A DNA stretch of 64,000 nt from Azolla caroliniana (Eukaryota; Polypodiophyta), in contig JBHGNT010000003.1 of assembly GCA_043228905.1 (NCBI GenBank), positions 18,786,001-18,850,000 of the forward strand, given 5' to 3'. Made by a program: the position numbers and the translations under genes. This document shows positions 40,678 through 53,762 of this stretch, piece after piece; positions within the stretch are counted from its first letter, which is position 1; every line of letters starts with the position of its first letter. The notes below the pieces were generated by a model that was not told the DNA's origin, searched no databases, and was given only the letters and a program-made list of their open reading frames with translations.

Positions 40678-41060
40678 ATCCCCCTCCTACACGATAGCCC
40701 TCTTAACCCCCACCTCAGCCAAGTCCAAGTGGCCCTTAGACCACAAGAGTGATTGATCTTTCTTTGCCAAATGATCTTTTCCCCGATTCCCCTCTGGCAA
40801 GTCCAGGTGGCCCTCAGTCCACGAGAGCAATTGATCTTCGCCACCATATGATCTTTCCTCAATCCCCCTCCGACACGATAACCCTCATGTCCCCCACCTC
40901 ATCAAAGTCTAGGTGGCCCTCAGTCCACAGGAGCGATTGATCTTCACCGCCATATGATCTTTCCTCGATCCCCCTCCAACACGATAGCCCTCCTGTCCCC
41001 CACCTTAGCAAAGTCCAGGTGGCCCTTAGTCCACAGGAGTGATTGATCTCTATTCGCCGA
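40678..41060. repeat. about 107-bp tandem array
   Basis: Four units (starting about 40678, 40787, 40860, 40967), each with GATCCCCCTCC, ACACGATAGCCCTC, AAGTCCAGGTGGCCC and a GAGTGATTGATCT segment; the second unit lacks its middle. Units 3 and 4 differ by a few substitutions. Confidence 0.7.
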
Positions 41061-41344
41061 TTGATAGCTCGTTTTCCGTCACTAGCCTCGTCCAACTATC
41101 AAGGCCAACAGTTCCACGGGGATGTCCTCAACATCGTTGCAACTCAACTATGTGTCTGTAGATGTTTACATCCCCACGCCATCTTCACCAAACGCCTCAA
41201 CAAGACCCTCAAACACGAGATAGTTGCATAAATCAACCCTTTTCGAGCACTCTATGGGTGTAACCCTTGCCTCGCACTAGAATCATCCATGGATTTCCAT
41301 TTGAAACCTACCATCAGATGCTCCCCCTCCTTCGACAAGTCACT

Positions 41345-41503
41345 GTTCTTGTTCTTGTTCTTGTTCTTGTTCTTGTTCTTGTTCTTGTTCTTGTTCTTGT
41401 TCTTGTTCTTGTTCTTGTTCTTGTTCTTGTTCTTGTTCTTGTTCTTGTTAAGTTCTTGTTCTTGTTCTTGTTCTTGTTCTTGTTCTTGTTCTTGTTCATG
41501 TAC
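41345..41503 (+). repeat. (TTCTTG)n hexanucleotide repeat
   Basis: About 25 copies of TTCTTG, broken once near 41448-41452 (GTTAAG), trailing off into TTCATG variants. The open frames across it, coding alternating Leu-Val, Phe-Leu or Ser-Cys, are products of the repeat and not evidence of a protein. Confidence 0.9.
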
Positions 41504-41802
41504 CTATCATGTTCTTGTTCATGCCCCTCAATCTCTTGTTTCTCGCAGGGGGGAAATGTGGTGTGCATGTGTTCCTTTGTGCCACCCTTTTAGCTCACCC
41601 TTTTTAGGATGCACGTACCAAGTTGACCCACCCTTTTAACACACCCTTTTTAGGATGCGTGTGCCCAAAATGACCCACCCTTTTAGCACACCCTTTTTAG
41701 CCAAGCCAACCCAAATGGGTTCCGTTGTATCAACTATAAATTGATTAAGAAGTAAGAAGCTAAGTAGACTGGTTTTGATCTCTTATGTGCATTTCACAAT
41801 AT

Positions 41803-43879
41803 GATTAAGATGATTAAATATCAAAGGAAAAGATAGAGTGTGAAGAGGATATCCTCAAGTTCCGACATAGTGAATCTACTATTGATGGCCATGTCCCTTC
41901 TAGTTGTTTGTAGACCTCCTTTGTATCCTCTTGTTTTGCTATCTCACCATAATCCAATTGTTGACTAACACCTGTGCATCTTCTCCAAAAAAATTCCCCT
42001 TGGCAATGAGCTCTCCTTTCTTCATCTTTTTTAAGTTTTAAGAGCCCATCTACAAAAAAGTAAGCTTCTTTTGCAACACTTAACCTCAGGTCTTGATTGA
42101 TGCAAAATTTATGTGCCCCTTTTCGTTTTTGCCAAGTATCTCTACCATAAACCTTGCTTATTATAGATCACCTTTCTCCGTTCATAACGCCTAATGAGAT
42201 TTGGACCTTATACCTTATTATTCCAAAAGTTAGGTCTTGCCAATTGAGCTATATCTTTTTGTTGGTTTAATCCACATTTAGACACAAATCATCCTTGCTA
42301 CTTCTTTGACCATGTCTTAACTTATCATAAATTCAATTACAAACAAATTCTCCTCTGTACATACCATGTCATGACAATGCAACACCACCTAGTGTCAATG
42401 TATGATCACCAATTGGTTATGTTGTTACATGCTCTTCAATTCGTATTATCATATTGTCGGTGACCACCAAATATTATCTTATGTTATACTTTGGTCCAAA
42501 GAAGAGAGCATAGGCTCAACAATAGAGTCTCAACAACATCTCAAGATGTCATAATGAAGGGGGTAGGTAGTCCCCTTTATATAGGTCAACGACTAAGGCT
42601 CCCAAACCACAATGTGTTCCCATATGTCATAGGTCCGTATGGGTTTGTCCCAATTCCTAGGTTAACCAATTTCCCAACTATTTTACCGAAACCATTAAAA
42701 TTAGCTATAGAATTGGTCTGTGAGGTTATGTCTATAACATATACACATACAGATTCTTGAATATGCAAAGGCCTACACACACCACAAATAGATAACATGT
42801 CAAGATGAATATACACAAATACACGCGGGCAAACATGTGCATACATAGGATGCATATGCATAGATAGAGAAAATTGGTGAATGCATTAAAAACAAGGCAT
42901 GGAGATCTTTTTACTATTAACTTGATGAGGCATACTTGCCTTTTTCCTTTCTTTTTATGTTGTAGATGTACTTGGTATGATTATTCGAAGGTATTTAACC
43001 AAGTCCTTTTTATCTGAGCAGTAGAATGTGATGTGGTATCATCACAAGGATCAGATGCAATAATAACAAAATTCTATTTTACCAATTATACATGATGTGG
43101 ACTTGAAAACAGAAATTCAAGCAAGGTAAAGTCGCGATTTGAGTTTACAATTCAAGACCTCGTAAATGATTTTGACCTCAAGCAATTAATGTTGTAGTTG
43201 GTATGAAAGCAACATGCATAAGAAAAGAAAGTGATTTTAAAACTAGATGTTGTAACTAACCATAGATGAACTAAAGGACAAAGTTTGGGAGATATTGATA
43301 AGCATGCTAGATATTGTGATATAGTAAATTACAACAATGTTCTACTATGAAAAGGTAGAAGAAATGGATAGGAGTAATAGATACCCAAGCATGATGGGGA
43401 CAAATTGCCCCATATAAGAGACATTGAAAGATCCCATGAATTATAAATTTAGTGGTGATGAACCTTATGGTTTGTAAAGGTTGTGGGTTCAATCAAGTCT
43501 TGAGAAATGAGTTTGAGCTAAGCATTTCTTATAAAAATTTCATGATTAATCAAACATCTTGACATCCCACCAATATATTGATAATGCATATAAAAATATT
43601 AGTGCATAATCAAACACGTAGACATTTTTTCTAGAGAATGTGGGATGATTTAAGATTAAGATATTATATAGGATAAGTATTTTTTGGGCTTCACTAAGAA
43701 AATAGAGATGTTTGAAGAATAAAACTATACATGCAGAAATTTGGAAATCTCTCAACTTAAACATGGTTAAAAACACTAGAAGTGTTTGTTCCATCATGTT
43801 AATATATTGGTTCAAAAGTGTAACATTGCGCTTGGGTGAGCCATTCAAGTATGGCATTCAACTCCTGCGGCTCAAAAGC
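41803..43879. other. AT-rich DNA without recognisable genes
   Basis: Apart from a tRNA-like sequence at about 42183-42250, I see no coding frame with a domain and no element ends. Confidence 0.5.
42183..42250 (-). other. tRNA-like sequence
   Basis: On the minus strand TATAGCTCAATTGGCAAGACC is a near-canonical tRNA A-box region, followed about 35 nt later by GGTCCAAATCTC, a B-box with one mismatch. CTTTTGGAA sits where the anticodon loop would be. Flanking acceptor-stem pairing is not convincing, so a tRNA pseudogene or SINE relic is more likely than a working gene. Confidence 0.45.
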
Positions 43880-44712
43880 ACTGGAATAAGTGGGGTGTAT
43901 CAAGCTGTCATTTGAAGGCTTATTGGAAATGGATTTGATCTTTTAGGGGACCAACAAAATACACTCTCTTCAGATGGCTTTTGCTACATGCAGCACTACC
44001 GGTAGGTCAATCTTTGAAAGGAAACGTGGCACCCGTTCTTAGACAGTGTAGTTATTGTGGTGACTTGCAGGAAACTACCAAGCATGCTCTCTAGTCCTGT
44101 TCACTAGCTCAACAGGTATGGAATAAAGTTCTTTCTTTATTCCTGACAATTAATGTAGGTTGCTTATTCTCCTGGGGATCAGCGGTATGGGGGGTTCTCC
44201 ATTCCAGTATATTATTGTATGAGGCAGATGATGCTCTAGAGGCTAAGACTGGCATCAATAGGCGTCTAATATCTGTCTCGCCTTTTCAACAGCCTCGAAA
44301 GCAAATGCGTGCAGCCCAAGTATGGAAAATAGTATCCATGGTTACATTATGGACCTTATGGAAGCATCGATGTAAAAGACGATATGATTCCATAGTACCC
44401 CTTCTCTCAGATATATTGCTAGAATTATGGGACAACTTACTGGCGGTAGTGTGGGGGCAGTATGACAATATGTCGGGCCCTTCGGAGGTTGTTCTTAAGA
44501 AAAGGAAAAAATTACTGCAATTATGGAGGAAGTTGCCTCTATTCACGATCTCCTCTCAAGGACCAATCTGGAAATATCATCATCCTTGGCCCTTCCCCTG
44601 ATTATCCTTTTTGTATATAATACTCTCTAAATTGTACAGTTTGTAGCCTTATGACATTTTTTCTTAATACTAATGAAGGAAATCTTTTTGGAAAAAAAGA
44701 AAAAAAAAGTAT
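43880..44712 (+). pseudogene. LINE (L1-type) 3' end
   Basis: A 5'-truncated non-LTR element. The translated segment FKWLLLHAALPVGQSL leads to a zinc-binding motif C-SYC-GDLQETTK-H (about 44047-44085), typical of the zf-RVT domain behind plant L1 RT, with a stop just after HAL (TAG 44092). The final frame 44101-44601 includes VWKIVSMVTLWTLWKHR and ends at TGA. An A-rich tail (44692-44709) follows. Everything upstream (endonuclease, RT) is missing. Confidence 0.72.
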
Positions 44713-47700
44713 GGCAATCAATTCTAGGCTCTAGAATAGTACACTACATTTTGAATACTTGAGTGATTAGTTATTGGGTATCAAATTCTCCTACCCCAAC
44801 CAAAATAGACAATAAGCACCACACCTTGTTGTAGGATATTTTGGAATGCTTTTAAGCTTCCCGTATCTCCATCATATAATTTCGATGTGCTTATCTTTAT
44901 ATGGCATTGACAAGGCAGACCATTGGGTTCAATTGCCACAAACTCCACATCCCTTCTATTCCGAATTATCCAAGATAATATTTTGCCTTTAGAAACTTTG
45001 AATAGATGGTGACTTGGATACATTATAAGAGAGGATATCAAAGCATGGGCATTCATGGTACAAATATTTGAAGGAAGTTGTAAAGGTTGTACATTTCTTG
45101 ACATTTTTTGCTATAAAGGATTCAAAAATGTTGGGCAAATTTTAAGATAAAAGGTATAGAGCCTAAGGGTACAAACTTGTCAAACAAAAAAGGGCCAAAG
45201 ACTATTGTGATTCCTTTAGAAGACTAGTCTAGTCTAAGCTATATGTCTTATCTAGCTACCCTTACATAACTTTGAAATCAAACATCCCATTGTAAAACTC
45301 ACAATGCTAATGACCCTTGACCAAGATCGCTTGAATCTTAAACTTGATTTTTCAATTATTCGTAAACCGATGTCACATTTTGGTTAGGAATCTAAACTTG
45401 GGGAAACATCGTTGAGGTGTTTGGGAAATATTGAAAATGCATATGTAGCATAGAAAAATTAAATGTCATATTGTTTTACATTGCTTCAATAATCTTGTCA
45501 CCGCCATTGGCTTCGTTGTGAATATGTGGTCACCATGGTGGTCACTATGTAAAAAGAGGCAGTGGGTTACTCTTGTTGTAAATAGTTAGGTGAGGATTAT
45601 GCTGTTTTGATTATGGCTGTTCTTCTATGTAATTCTTTTGCTAACTAATGGGAAGTAGTGTTTTTTTTGGAAAAAAAAAAAAAGAAAAAAAAAATCTTGT
45701 CACTCATGAGTAAATCTTCTATACATCCTAGCTTCATTCGATATTCAGTCCTAATGCAATTACATGATACTGTAACTAGCATTTATATATTTCCCCTTAC
45801 GTAATTACTCTCTATGCAAATATTTAAAGGAGATTATTGTACCCCTCTATTTTTCCTTACGTTATTAGGCCCACATGATGATTGGTGTTCCACAATCAAA
45901 CATGGATTTGTCACTCTCCTATTGAATGATTGATTTTGTGGAGTATCTATTTTGCAAAATGTTATGTTATGATTTTGGGCATGTGGAGGTATATTTGCTT
46001 TTTAACTAAGGGACTAAGGTCACACAATTGAAAAAATTTAATGGTAGGAACAACATCACTCCCTAATGTGAAGGGTAATATGAACATTTCTATGATGTTG
46101 ACAGGACAATAACTAGATTGGGTAGGTTGAACGAATATGATAGGGACAAGCAAGTTGGTTTGATCCGTGAACATAACACAAAGGTTCAAGATAGATATTT
46201 AGTGTGGTTAAGAATTCATCAACCATGGTGTACGAATCGACAACTCCATGCCCAAAACAAGGGATGGCATAATCAATATAGAGCATTATAAAGATTGAAA
46301 TGCTCTAACTTTGTTTTTATCGAAATATCTACATTTTAAGCAACCATATCAACATGTATGTTGATGCATATATTTCTATTTGTATGGATATGTGCATAAT
46401 TTGCTAGTGGATTTAGGTTCAATGTGCTTCAAAATGAGTTTGGCACACCCGATGAAATGTCATCGAACGATCAACCTTTTCATATTTGGTGAAAGGGGAC
46501 TTTGATTGTCTCATTCATGCTAAAAAAAGGCTACATTATTAAAATTTATAAACCAATAATGCATAAGAAGTCCCCAGAAAGGCCGAAATTTTTTGCCATA
46601 ATTTGTTCATACCAAATTTAAGTGGTGCATGACTAAAAGGCACTAAAGAACAAGAAGTATAATGAAATTTTGCATCTTAAAACGAGACAAATGATTATAT
46701 ATGATACAAAACTCTCAAAGTTTCACGTTATATGTCCTTAACAATAAATTGATGTATTGTTTTAGATAAGTAATCACAATTCATTTCTTTTATTACGTTG
46801 GAAGTTGTTTGTTAAGCCTACCAAGTTGGTCACCAAACACATTAATGTGTATTCTTTTTAATGGACGTAGACACGCAAAAAGGGTATAATCAACCATGTC
46901 TATTTTGATGTGTTCACAAAACGTATGAAACTTGCCTTCGTTGTTTGCTACAACGCAATAAAAATGAGAAGTATGGAGAATAATTGATAGTAAATAATTT
47001 GGTTTGTGTGGACCCATATAAAAAGAAACGAAAAAATTATGTAATAGTTTAATGTTATAACACAATTCTCCATACAATGAACTCATCTAGCATAACACAA
47101 TTTGAACAATGGTACATAACATCGTATAATCCTTAGATAATATTCATCTTAAATGTTAGGGCATTGGTTCCATTGAGAAGTAGCTTTTACGATCTACGAC
47201 ATTTAATCAAAATGCAATTTACTAATAAAAACTCTCCCTTTCAAACATATTGGGGACGAACAACACATATATCACATCATGTCTGTAAAATTTAATTAGG
47301 TTGATATGCATCATCATTCCAAGGTTGTGAAGAGAAAAACATATTTATCTAATGAAAATTATTTTAAGGCTCAACATGATGAAGATCGATTGTGAGTGGG
47401 CCACAACGATGCATTACTCATATGCCTTGCACTATTTCCAATTACCAGGTATTTAATTCAACGACATACATTTATTCAGTTAGGTCTAAAGATGCACAGA
47501 AATTTAGATATCTCCCACCAGAATTAAATAAGTACATTCAAGTCGATTGTGATGTAAAGATGCTAACATAAGGAAACAGTTGTGACTCGTTTGTGTTCTA
47601 CCTTGGCTCTCAGTGGACGTGGACATGCATTGAAGTCATTCCCAACTACTAAGGGTTAACCTTATATTATTTTATGTTACTACAACATGGTGATCACTGA

Positions 47701-50700
47701 TTATGAAAGACCTAACCTAGAGATGTAATACACATGGAACAACATATTAACTCTTATCATACTATAAGCGAAGTATGGAGTCTCGACCTCTCCTTCAATT
47801 GTATTTCCGACTATTAGTTATTTCATATTCCAAACATAAGAAATGAAGTAGGAGAAACTTGTTACATTTTCATATTATCATAAATGTCTCTCACAAGAAT
47901 TATAATAGTTTGGGTGCAATTCATAATTGTCTAACATCTAGATTCTATATTATATGTGTATATACATAAACATACACATGTGACACACACATGCACACGT
48001 ATATGTATTATATAAAAATGTGACATTATCATGTATACAATGTACACACATGCACACATATATATCATACACCCTTTTCATTGAGGGGCCATGCTCATGC
48101 ATCTCTTGTCAACCATTTTATGCATGTCTCTAAATTTGAGGTTGAACCCTGTCGTGAAGGTCAAAGTTTCTTAACTTTTTTGTTTTAGGATTTCTATTGA
48201 ACCCTAGGGAAGTGTGTGGACCTGATGAGTTATACACGCATGGATAGTTTGGTGCATCAACGAAAGCTTGAGTGTAGTTATTTATAATAATGTATGTGCG
48301 ACAGTGCCATGACTTTGACCCTCTAATGAAAAATGAAGACCGGGCACAAGCATTGTAAAGCAAAATCATAAAGCAAGCATTAAGTCGGCATCGTAGAGGA
48401 TGATTATGAATGTGGTATAGGTGAATGTGATTCATCCATAGAAGGCACATCCAATCTCAAAGAGAAAGTAGAGTGTCTTGGTGGATGTCTATGTCAAGTC
48501 TATTAATGTGGTGATCTTGTGAAATGTGTCAATTCTTATGCAGATGCTTAGTCATGTGATATGATACAATTGGTTTAAACAAAACCTCGTTATAGTAAGT
48601 TGGAAAATGATGGGGGGTTTGAGGATGATGATCCCCAAAATTTAAGCCTTTTTTGTTGTAGGGCCAGACACCAACATGCACTCATACATTTGAAGAAATA
48701 TGATAAGTTTTGCCAAAATATTTAATTATTTTTACACCTTGAATTGTAATTATGAGTGCAATAAACCAAAGCTAAAGATCAATATTGCATTTGGGTGGAA
48801 GGAGTTGTTTTTGGAAATGGAAGGAGTTTTTTTTGGAATAATAATAATAATAATGCATTTTGGGTCGACATGTGTCTTGGCTTACAAATTATCATATTTT
48901 AGTCATTTCAATATCTATCTATTTCAATGTTAAACAATACCTACTTTACGAACCCTCACTTTATCCTTTCTCAAATATCTCAATTAAACAACACTATGGG
49001 AAATCACAAAAGCAAATGTATATCATTACAATTACAAATATACATGATTTTCACTAAAGGTTATTGCCATAGAAATAATCTTCAATAAAATTATGTATGG
49101 AAGGAACTTGAGGAAGTTTCTTTCGAATATTAATCTTAAACACATTAAGGAGGCCATGACAAATACATAGTGGTGTAACAAAAGACATTTCAAGAACCTT
49201 GACAATATTTAATTTATAAGGTGTCATGTATGCAAACAAATGGCAAATATTAGGCATGACAATAATCAATAATTGCTTGAAGTCATTAGAAATTATAGTG
49301 ACCTAACGGAACTCTATTGTACCTATTGAACCCACAATTTTAATATAGTCGATGGTTGATGCTTTGGCATAGGAAAAACCTTTTTCTTGGTAAGTTTAGG
49401 AATGGTTGCATTTTATAATTGAGAAGACATTATCATCAATTTGAAAACAAAACAAGCTATCGTTATATTTTGATAATTTGAGAGGAGGATCATGTTATTT
49501 TTAAAAGATGCAAGAATTTGGTCCTCAAAAGTAGAAATATTGAAGGGCAAATCAAGTGGTTAGAGTTTTCATATGAAGTGTTGTTGAATTATGAACTCGA
49601 TAAGAGATAGTGGAGGCAACAAGTTGCATAGTAGAACACCTAGGAAAGTGGCTAAACGGAGAACTGTAATTGTCTCCACTTTGCTAAGTGTTCTACTATT
49701 GCAACTTGATGTTTGGCTTTTAGAGGAACATGGACAAGGTAGCATGTGGGAAACATATATATGCAAGAAAGGAAAGTTGCTTCTTCTTTTCTCAATGCAA
49801 CCATAATATTTTTATTTGAACGAAAAAGTTGTTACAATATGATATTCTAGGAATTTTGATTTTTCATTCATTGATAGAATAGTTGGACTTGTAAAATAAC
49901 ATATGGAGCTTTACACCAATGAAGTAATAGAGATTTGTGAAAGCCTATTTTGTATCAGAATGCCTTAAGATTTCTCCCGATGTTAATGTGGTCTAAGCAG
50001 TTGAATGTGGAATGTAGGTCCGAAGTGAGAAAGGAATCGTCGAACAAGATTTATTGATGCATTATTGGGTGGACAAATCATGAGAGAATAAAGAAAATGT
50101 TTGGGAAGACAAACAATGAGAGAAATAAAGAAAATCATACAATTGACAAGGTATTTATTAATTCAATACATGAATAGGATGATAAATGATCAGAGAATTT
50201 TAGAAAAGGACAACAAGCAAATAGCAGAACAAAACTTATAGAAAGGATAAAGACAAAAAACAAGTAAGGCGTTCTCGCATGAATTGCATGAGGGTGCATG
50301 AGGGTCGAAAGAGAGAAAAAACGTTTTCACATGGTGTGTCTCTAGAGAGGGTAAGTGATCATTGTTGATGCTCAAGAGTTTCGTTACCAAAGCAAGGTTG
50401 GGAAAGAAAGGTATGCAAGAAAGGTCGTTGTATTAAAATGTCAGGAAAGTAAATTGTAGTTTCCATGGAAGGTTAAGTACTCAAGTTAACTTGTTTGATA
50501 CATGTTTCAAGCATAAAATGCATTCTCAATGAGATTCCTCATCTCACATTGAAGAGTGAAAACAGTAACGTGGTCTACAACCACAAGCGGTTTGCACTTA
50601 TAAGGGTACCTTGCAATGTTTACACATCCAGGGCAGAAAACATGGGTTTGTACTACATATGTTGTGTAAACATTTTATTCCCCTACATCGGCAACACCCA

Positions 50701-51366
50701 AAACCTCATTGCTAGTTTAAGAGAACTTCTGACAAAATTGTGGATAAGCCTGCAAAACTTGTTTCCCATTTCAAAACGTAAAATGGGCCTACATGAAAGA
50801 AATCCTAAGTATTTCAATTTTGTTTTAGTATTAGGTTAGGTATCACAAAAATCAGTAATGTGGCCACTTAAAAAAAGTGGACAAAAATGTATGTTTGATT
50901 AGTGCACATATGTATGCTCTTGTAAGTCGAGCATTCCCAATGTTACCTATTTTGTTTGTCGGCGTTTACTTTTCCCTTCTAGTCTCGATTTTGAGAGAGA
51001 GAAAATGCTCAGTCATAATGCAAAAATAAAATACGGAATGCTCATCTTGTTCAGTAAAATTCAACATTTAAGGTTCAAATATACTATGACCCTCGGTATA
51101 TAAATAACAAGTAAAAAGTAAACGCGGGAATGATTGAGAACAGGTTTCGTTTCACTCACTCAAGTACCATCTCGTTAAAAATGGTGCAAATGTGGAAATT
51201 CTAGAAGAGATGAGAGTGCCCTTTAAATGGTTGCCTATGACTCATTTTTCTTAAGCTAAAGGTCATGACCAATCAAAATCATGCACTTTTTTTTTAGGTA
51301 AGAAAGGGCAATGATTACGTATTAATGATGCAATTATTATAATTATTGAATATTGAATGTTTGGAC
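44713..51366. other. AT-rich intergenic DNA
   Basis: No gene, LTR or RNA could be supported in this 6.6 kb. There are A-rich tracts at about 45660-45695 (TTTTTTTTGG, then A-runs), an AC/AT-rich stretch at about 47950-48065, and scattered short frames without domains. It serves as the upstream flank of the KCS gene. Confidence 0.5.
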
Positions 51367-51374
51367 TATATAAT
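51367..51374 (+). promoter_or_regulatory. candidate TATA box of the KCS gene
   Basis: TATATAAT in a suitable context 509 bp upstream of the ATG. The leader between them contains CT, TCTA, CTT and GT microsatellites (51486-51510, 51555-51580, 51706-51728, 51846-51861) and short upstream reading frames such as ATG 51392 (seven codons). A leader intron is possible but cannot be shown. This is the best TATA candidate, not a proven start. Confidence 0.4.
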
Positions 51375-51882
51375 AGAAGGGGGTGTTCATCATGGCAAGA
51401 GAATATAAATTGTGAAGTTGGGGATGGGTGAACCTTAGGTATAAAACCTTAATGCACAAAGACTTTTTTAGGTGTATGCCTTGTTCTCTCTCTCTCTCTC
51501 TCTCTCTCAATACCCCCTAGAGTGATATTTGACCTCAAGGATGATAATAAAATCTACCCATCTATCTACCTATCTATCTAAGAAAACTTACATGTTGATT
51601 GTCCTTGTGTGGGGGGTTTATGACCCTCTCTGCTTTTATGGGAATCATACTTCTTCCTCATAATTCTCCCTTCTTTTCTTTTACTTATCTTTTTGTTGCT
51701 TCATCTTCTTCTTCTTCTTCTTCTTCTGTTGTTGTTATTCCTGCCTCTACTTCCTTCACCCCATTTTCTTCTCCCTCTCTTTCTCATGATAGTATATACT
51801 AAGGTGATCAACTTAAATCCATTCAAGGTCATCACAAAATAGCTTGTGTGTGTGTGTGTGTTTAGCTATAGTATATTGTGAA

Positions 51883-53406
51883 ATGACCCACGAGAGGAAT
51901 CTCAAAGGCTTAATAATAAACTTCACTCAACATGCATTAACCCCAATCCAAAAGAGTTTCCAACACTTAGATGGAGATTCCTACAAGAGAACCTTGCAAC
52001 AAGAGAATATGATGATATTAGCAATTATATTAGGGGTGGTATCCCTAACCTTGTACTCATATTGGTGGTTTAGATTAAGGAAGGTGAGCATTTACCTCCT
52101 AGACTATAGTTGTGTCAAGTGTAGTGATGACTATAAGACTAACCTCGAAAGTATACTCTACTTCTACCAACAACTCGGGTCTATCAGTCCTCCTGACATG
52201 GTCTTTCAATTGAAAGTGTTCCTCAAGTCAGGGATCGGAGAGGAAGCCTATGTGCCACGTGTCAACCTCCAATTTGGTAGACGCCTCGCCCTCCAACATT
52301 CACATGACCTCGCTCACACTCTTGTCATTGGTTCTGTCAATCAACTCATCAAGAAGATGTGCATTGATCCTCGTGATATTGATGTGCTTGTTGTTAATAG
52401 TGGCACATTTAGCCCCACTCCCTCTTTAAGCTCTACCATTATCAATCACTTCAAGATGAGAGAGGATGTGAGATCATTTGAGCTTGATGGCATGGGGTGT
52501 AGTGCTAGCCTCATTGCCATTGATCTTGCCAAAGACATTTTGCAAGCTCGCCATCAAGTGTTCGGCCACAGGCACCCTCGCTTGGCACTTGTTGCTAGCA
52601 CTGAAGTCATCAACGCATTCTACGAAGGATCGGATCGCTCCATGATGGTGACAAATTGTCTCTTTCGTTGTGCTGGGAATGCTGTCCTCCTCTCCAATCG
52701 TGCATCGGATCATTCCTCAGCAAAATTCAAGCTCCTCCATCTCACTAGAGTGAATACGGCTGCTCGTAATGAATCTTATAATTGTGTAATAATGCAAGAA
52801 GACGAGAAAGGCAATCTAGGGGCTAAGCTTAGTCCACAACTCCTTAAGGTTGCTAGTAATGCCCTTACCCTCAACCTCACACGTCTAGCCCCACGTGTTC
52901 TCCCCTTCATTGAGCTAGCTCGTGTGGCCTTTCATGGAATTAAGATTTGGATTTCCAAAACCAAGGCTTTGGAACCATTTGTCCCCAATTTTAAGCTTGT
53001 TTTCAACCATTTTTGTATCCACCCTGGGGGCAAGGCAGTTATCCAAGGAATTGGCACGAGTCTAAAATTAAATGATGATGATATTGAGCCTTCCCTTATG
53101 GCTTTGCATAGATTCGGGAACACTTCTTGCTCCGGGATTTGGTATATACTTTCTTATATGGAGGCCAAGAAAAGATTAAAGAAAGGGGACAAGGTATTGC
53201 AAATTGGTCTTGGTTCCGGATTCAAGTGCACAAGTGCAGTATGGAAGGTGTTGCATACAATCGACGAACCAAATTTACTAGAAAATCCTTGGGGTCATTG
53301 CATTCATCGATATCCTGTGAATGACCAATTATCTAGTCTTCCTCATGTTCAATGTTTTATCGACTATGTGAAGAACTCGAAAGAATTTGCAGGATATAAA
53401 TTATAA
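51883..53406 (+). CDS. 3-ketoacyl-CoA synthase (KCS)
   Basis: 507 residues in one exon. It catalyses the condensing step of very-long-chain fatty-acid elongation at the ER: acyl-CoA plus malonyl-CoA gives 3-ketoacyl-CoA, feeding wax, cuticle, suberin and sphingolipid synthesis. One clear membrane segment (residues about 42-63) precedes the FAE1/CUT1-type condensing domain. Visible active-site residues: Cys206 in GMGCSAS, His376 and His380 in HFCIHPGG, Asn413 in HRFGNTS; GSDRSMMVTNCLFR and GSGFKCTSAVW are further family motifs. Length is normal (about 490-520). The frame is open upstream to 51844 through a (GT)n tract, but 51883 is the first ATG. The N-terminal region is divergent (YSCVKCSDD where relatives have a CYKPP-like motif), so the exact KCS subgroup is unclear. 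AATAAA at 53575 may be its polyadenylation signal. It is the only convincing host gene here. Confidence 0.93.
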   Translation: MTHERNLKGLIINFTQHALTPIQKSFQHLDGDSYKRTLQQENMMILAIILGVVSLTLYSYWWFRLRKVSIYLLDYSCVKCSDDYKTNLESILYFYQQLGSISPPDMVFQLKVFLKSGIGEEAYVPRVNLQFGRRLALQHSHDLAHTLVIGSVNQLIKKMCIDPRDIDVLVVNSGTFSPTPSLSSTIINHFKMREDVRSFELDGMGCSASLIAIDLAKDILQARHQVFGHRHPRLALVASTEVINAFYEGSDRSMMVTNCLFRCAGNAVLLSNRASDHSSAKFKLLHLTRVNTAARNESYNCVIMQEDEKGNLGAKLSPQLLKVASNALTLNLTRLAPRVLPFIELARVAFHGIKIWISKTKALEPFVPNFKLVFNHFCIHPGGKAVIQGIGTSLKLNDDDIEPSLMALHRFGNTSCSGIWYILSYMEAKKRLKKGDKVLQIGLGSGFKCTSAVWKVLHTIDEPNLLENPWGHCIHRYPVNDQLSSLPHVQCFIDYVKNSKEFAGYKL

Positions 53407-53762
53407 CCCCCCGTTATTTTGTAAATAATTATCACTATAGATTTTGTCAACATCAATGGGACCCAAGCTAATAGCTATGCCAATTTATTATCATTTTTAT
53501 TTTTCCTTCCAATGAATGTTTGGTAGATGTGGCCCTTATCTATTAATTGTTTGCTATGACGGTGCACACTTTAAAATAAAAAGATATTCCCCTTGTGTGC
53601 CTTTATCTTATCTCATTAGAGTGTGTCAATCCCTAAAACTCGAACACTTACATAATTGATTGGTTAATCATTGTGTGCGTTTCTTAAAATTGTCTTGACT
53701 CTTAGAATTCATTCAGGTTGGAATTTGATTTTGCATTGAATTGTTTCCAAACTTCAATTTTT

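Larger units (their letters stand above)
40164..41798 (+). mobile_element. small non-autonomous LTR element (TRIM-like)
   Basis: Direct repeats 40164-40330 (167 bp) and 41557-41798 (242 bp) share TGTGGTGTGCATGTGTTCC at the start and TATGTGCATTTCACA at the end; the 5' copy lacks about 75 bp of the middle. The 3' copy is preceded by a purine tract (GCAGGGGGGAAA), and the 5' copy is followed by TATTGGTGGAG, a possible primer site. ATAT flanks both ends (40160-40163, 41799-41802), a probable 4-bp target duplication. The 1.2-kb inside has a tandem array and a long hexanucleotide repeat but no gag or pol motif. It must use proteins of another element. Confidence 0.72.

Noticed and set aside
41345-41503. 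CRISPR-like array
   Set aside because: Contiguous hexanucleotide repeat without spacers, in a plant genome.
41267-41593. Frames coding long Leu-Val, Phe-Leu or Thr-Arg runs
   Set aside because: Pure translation of the (TTCTTG)n repeat, open in several frames on both strands.
42183-42250. Functional tRNA gene
   Set aside because: A-box good, B-box mismatched and no acceptor-stem pairing found.
45520-45700. Second LINE tail
   Set aside because: Only the A-rich tracts resemble the tail at 44690-44710; no coding similarity was seen.
51844-51882. Upstream extension of KCS beginning with Cys-Val repeats
   Set aside because: It would start at TTG and translate a (GT)n microsatellite; the first ATG is 51883.
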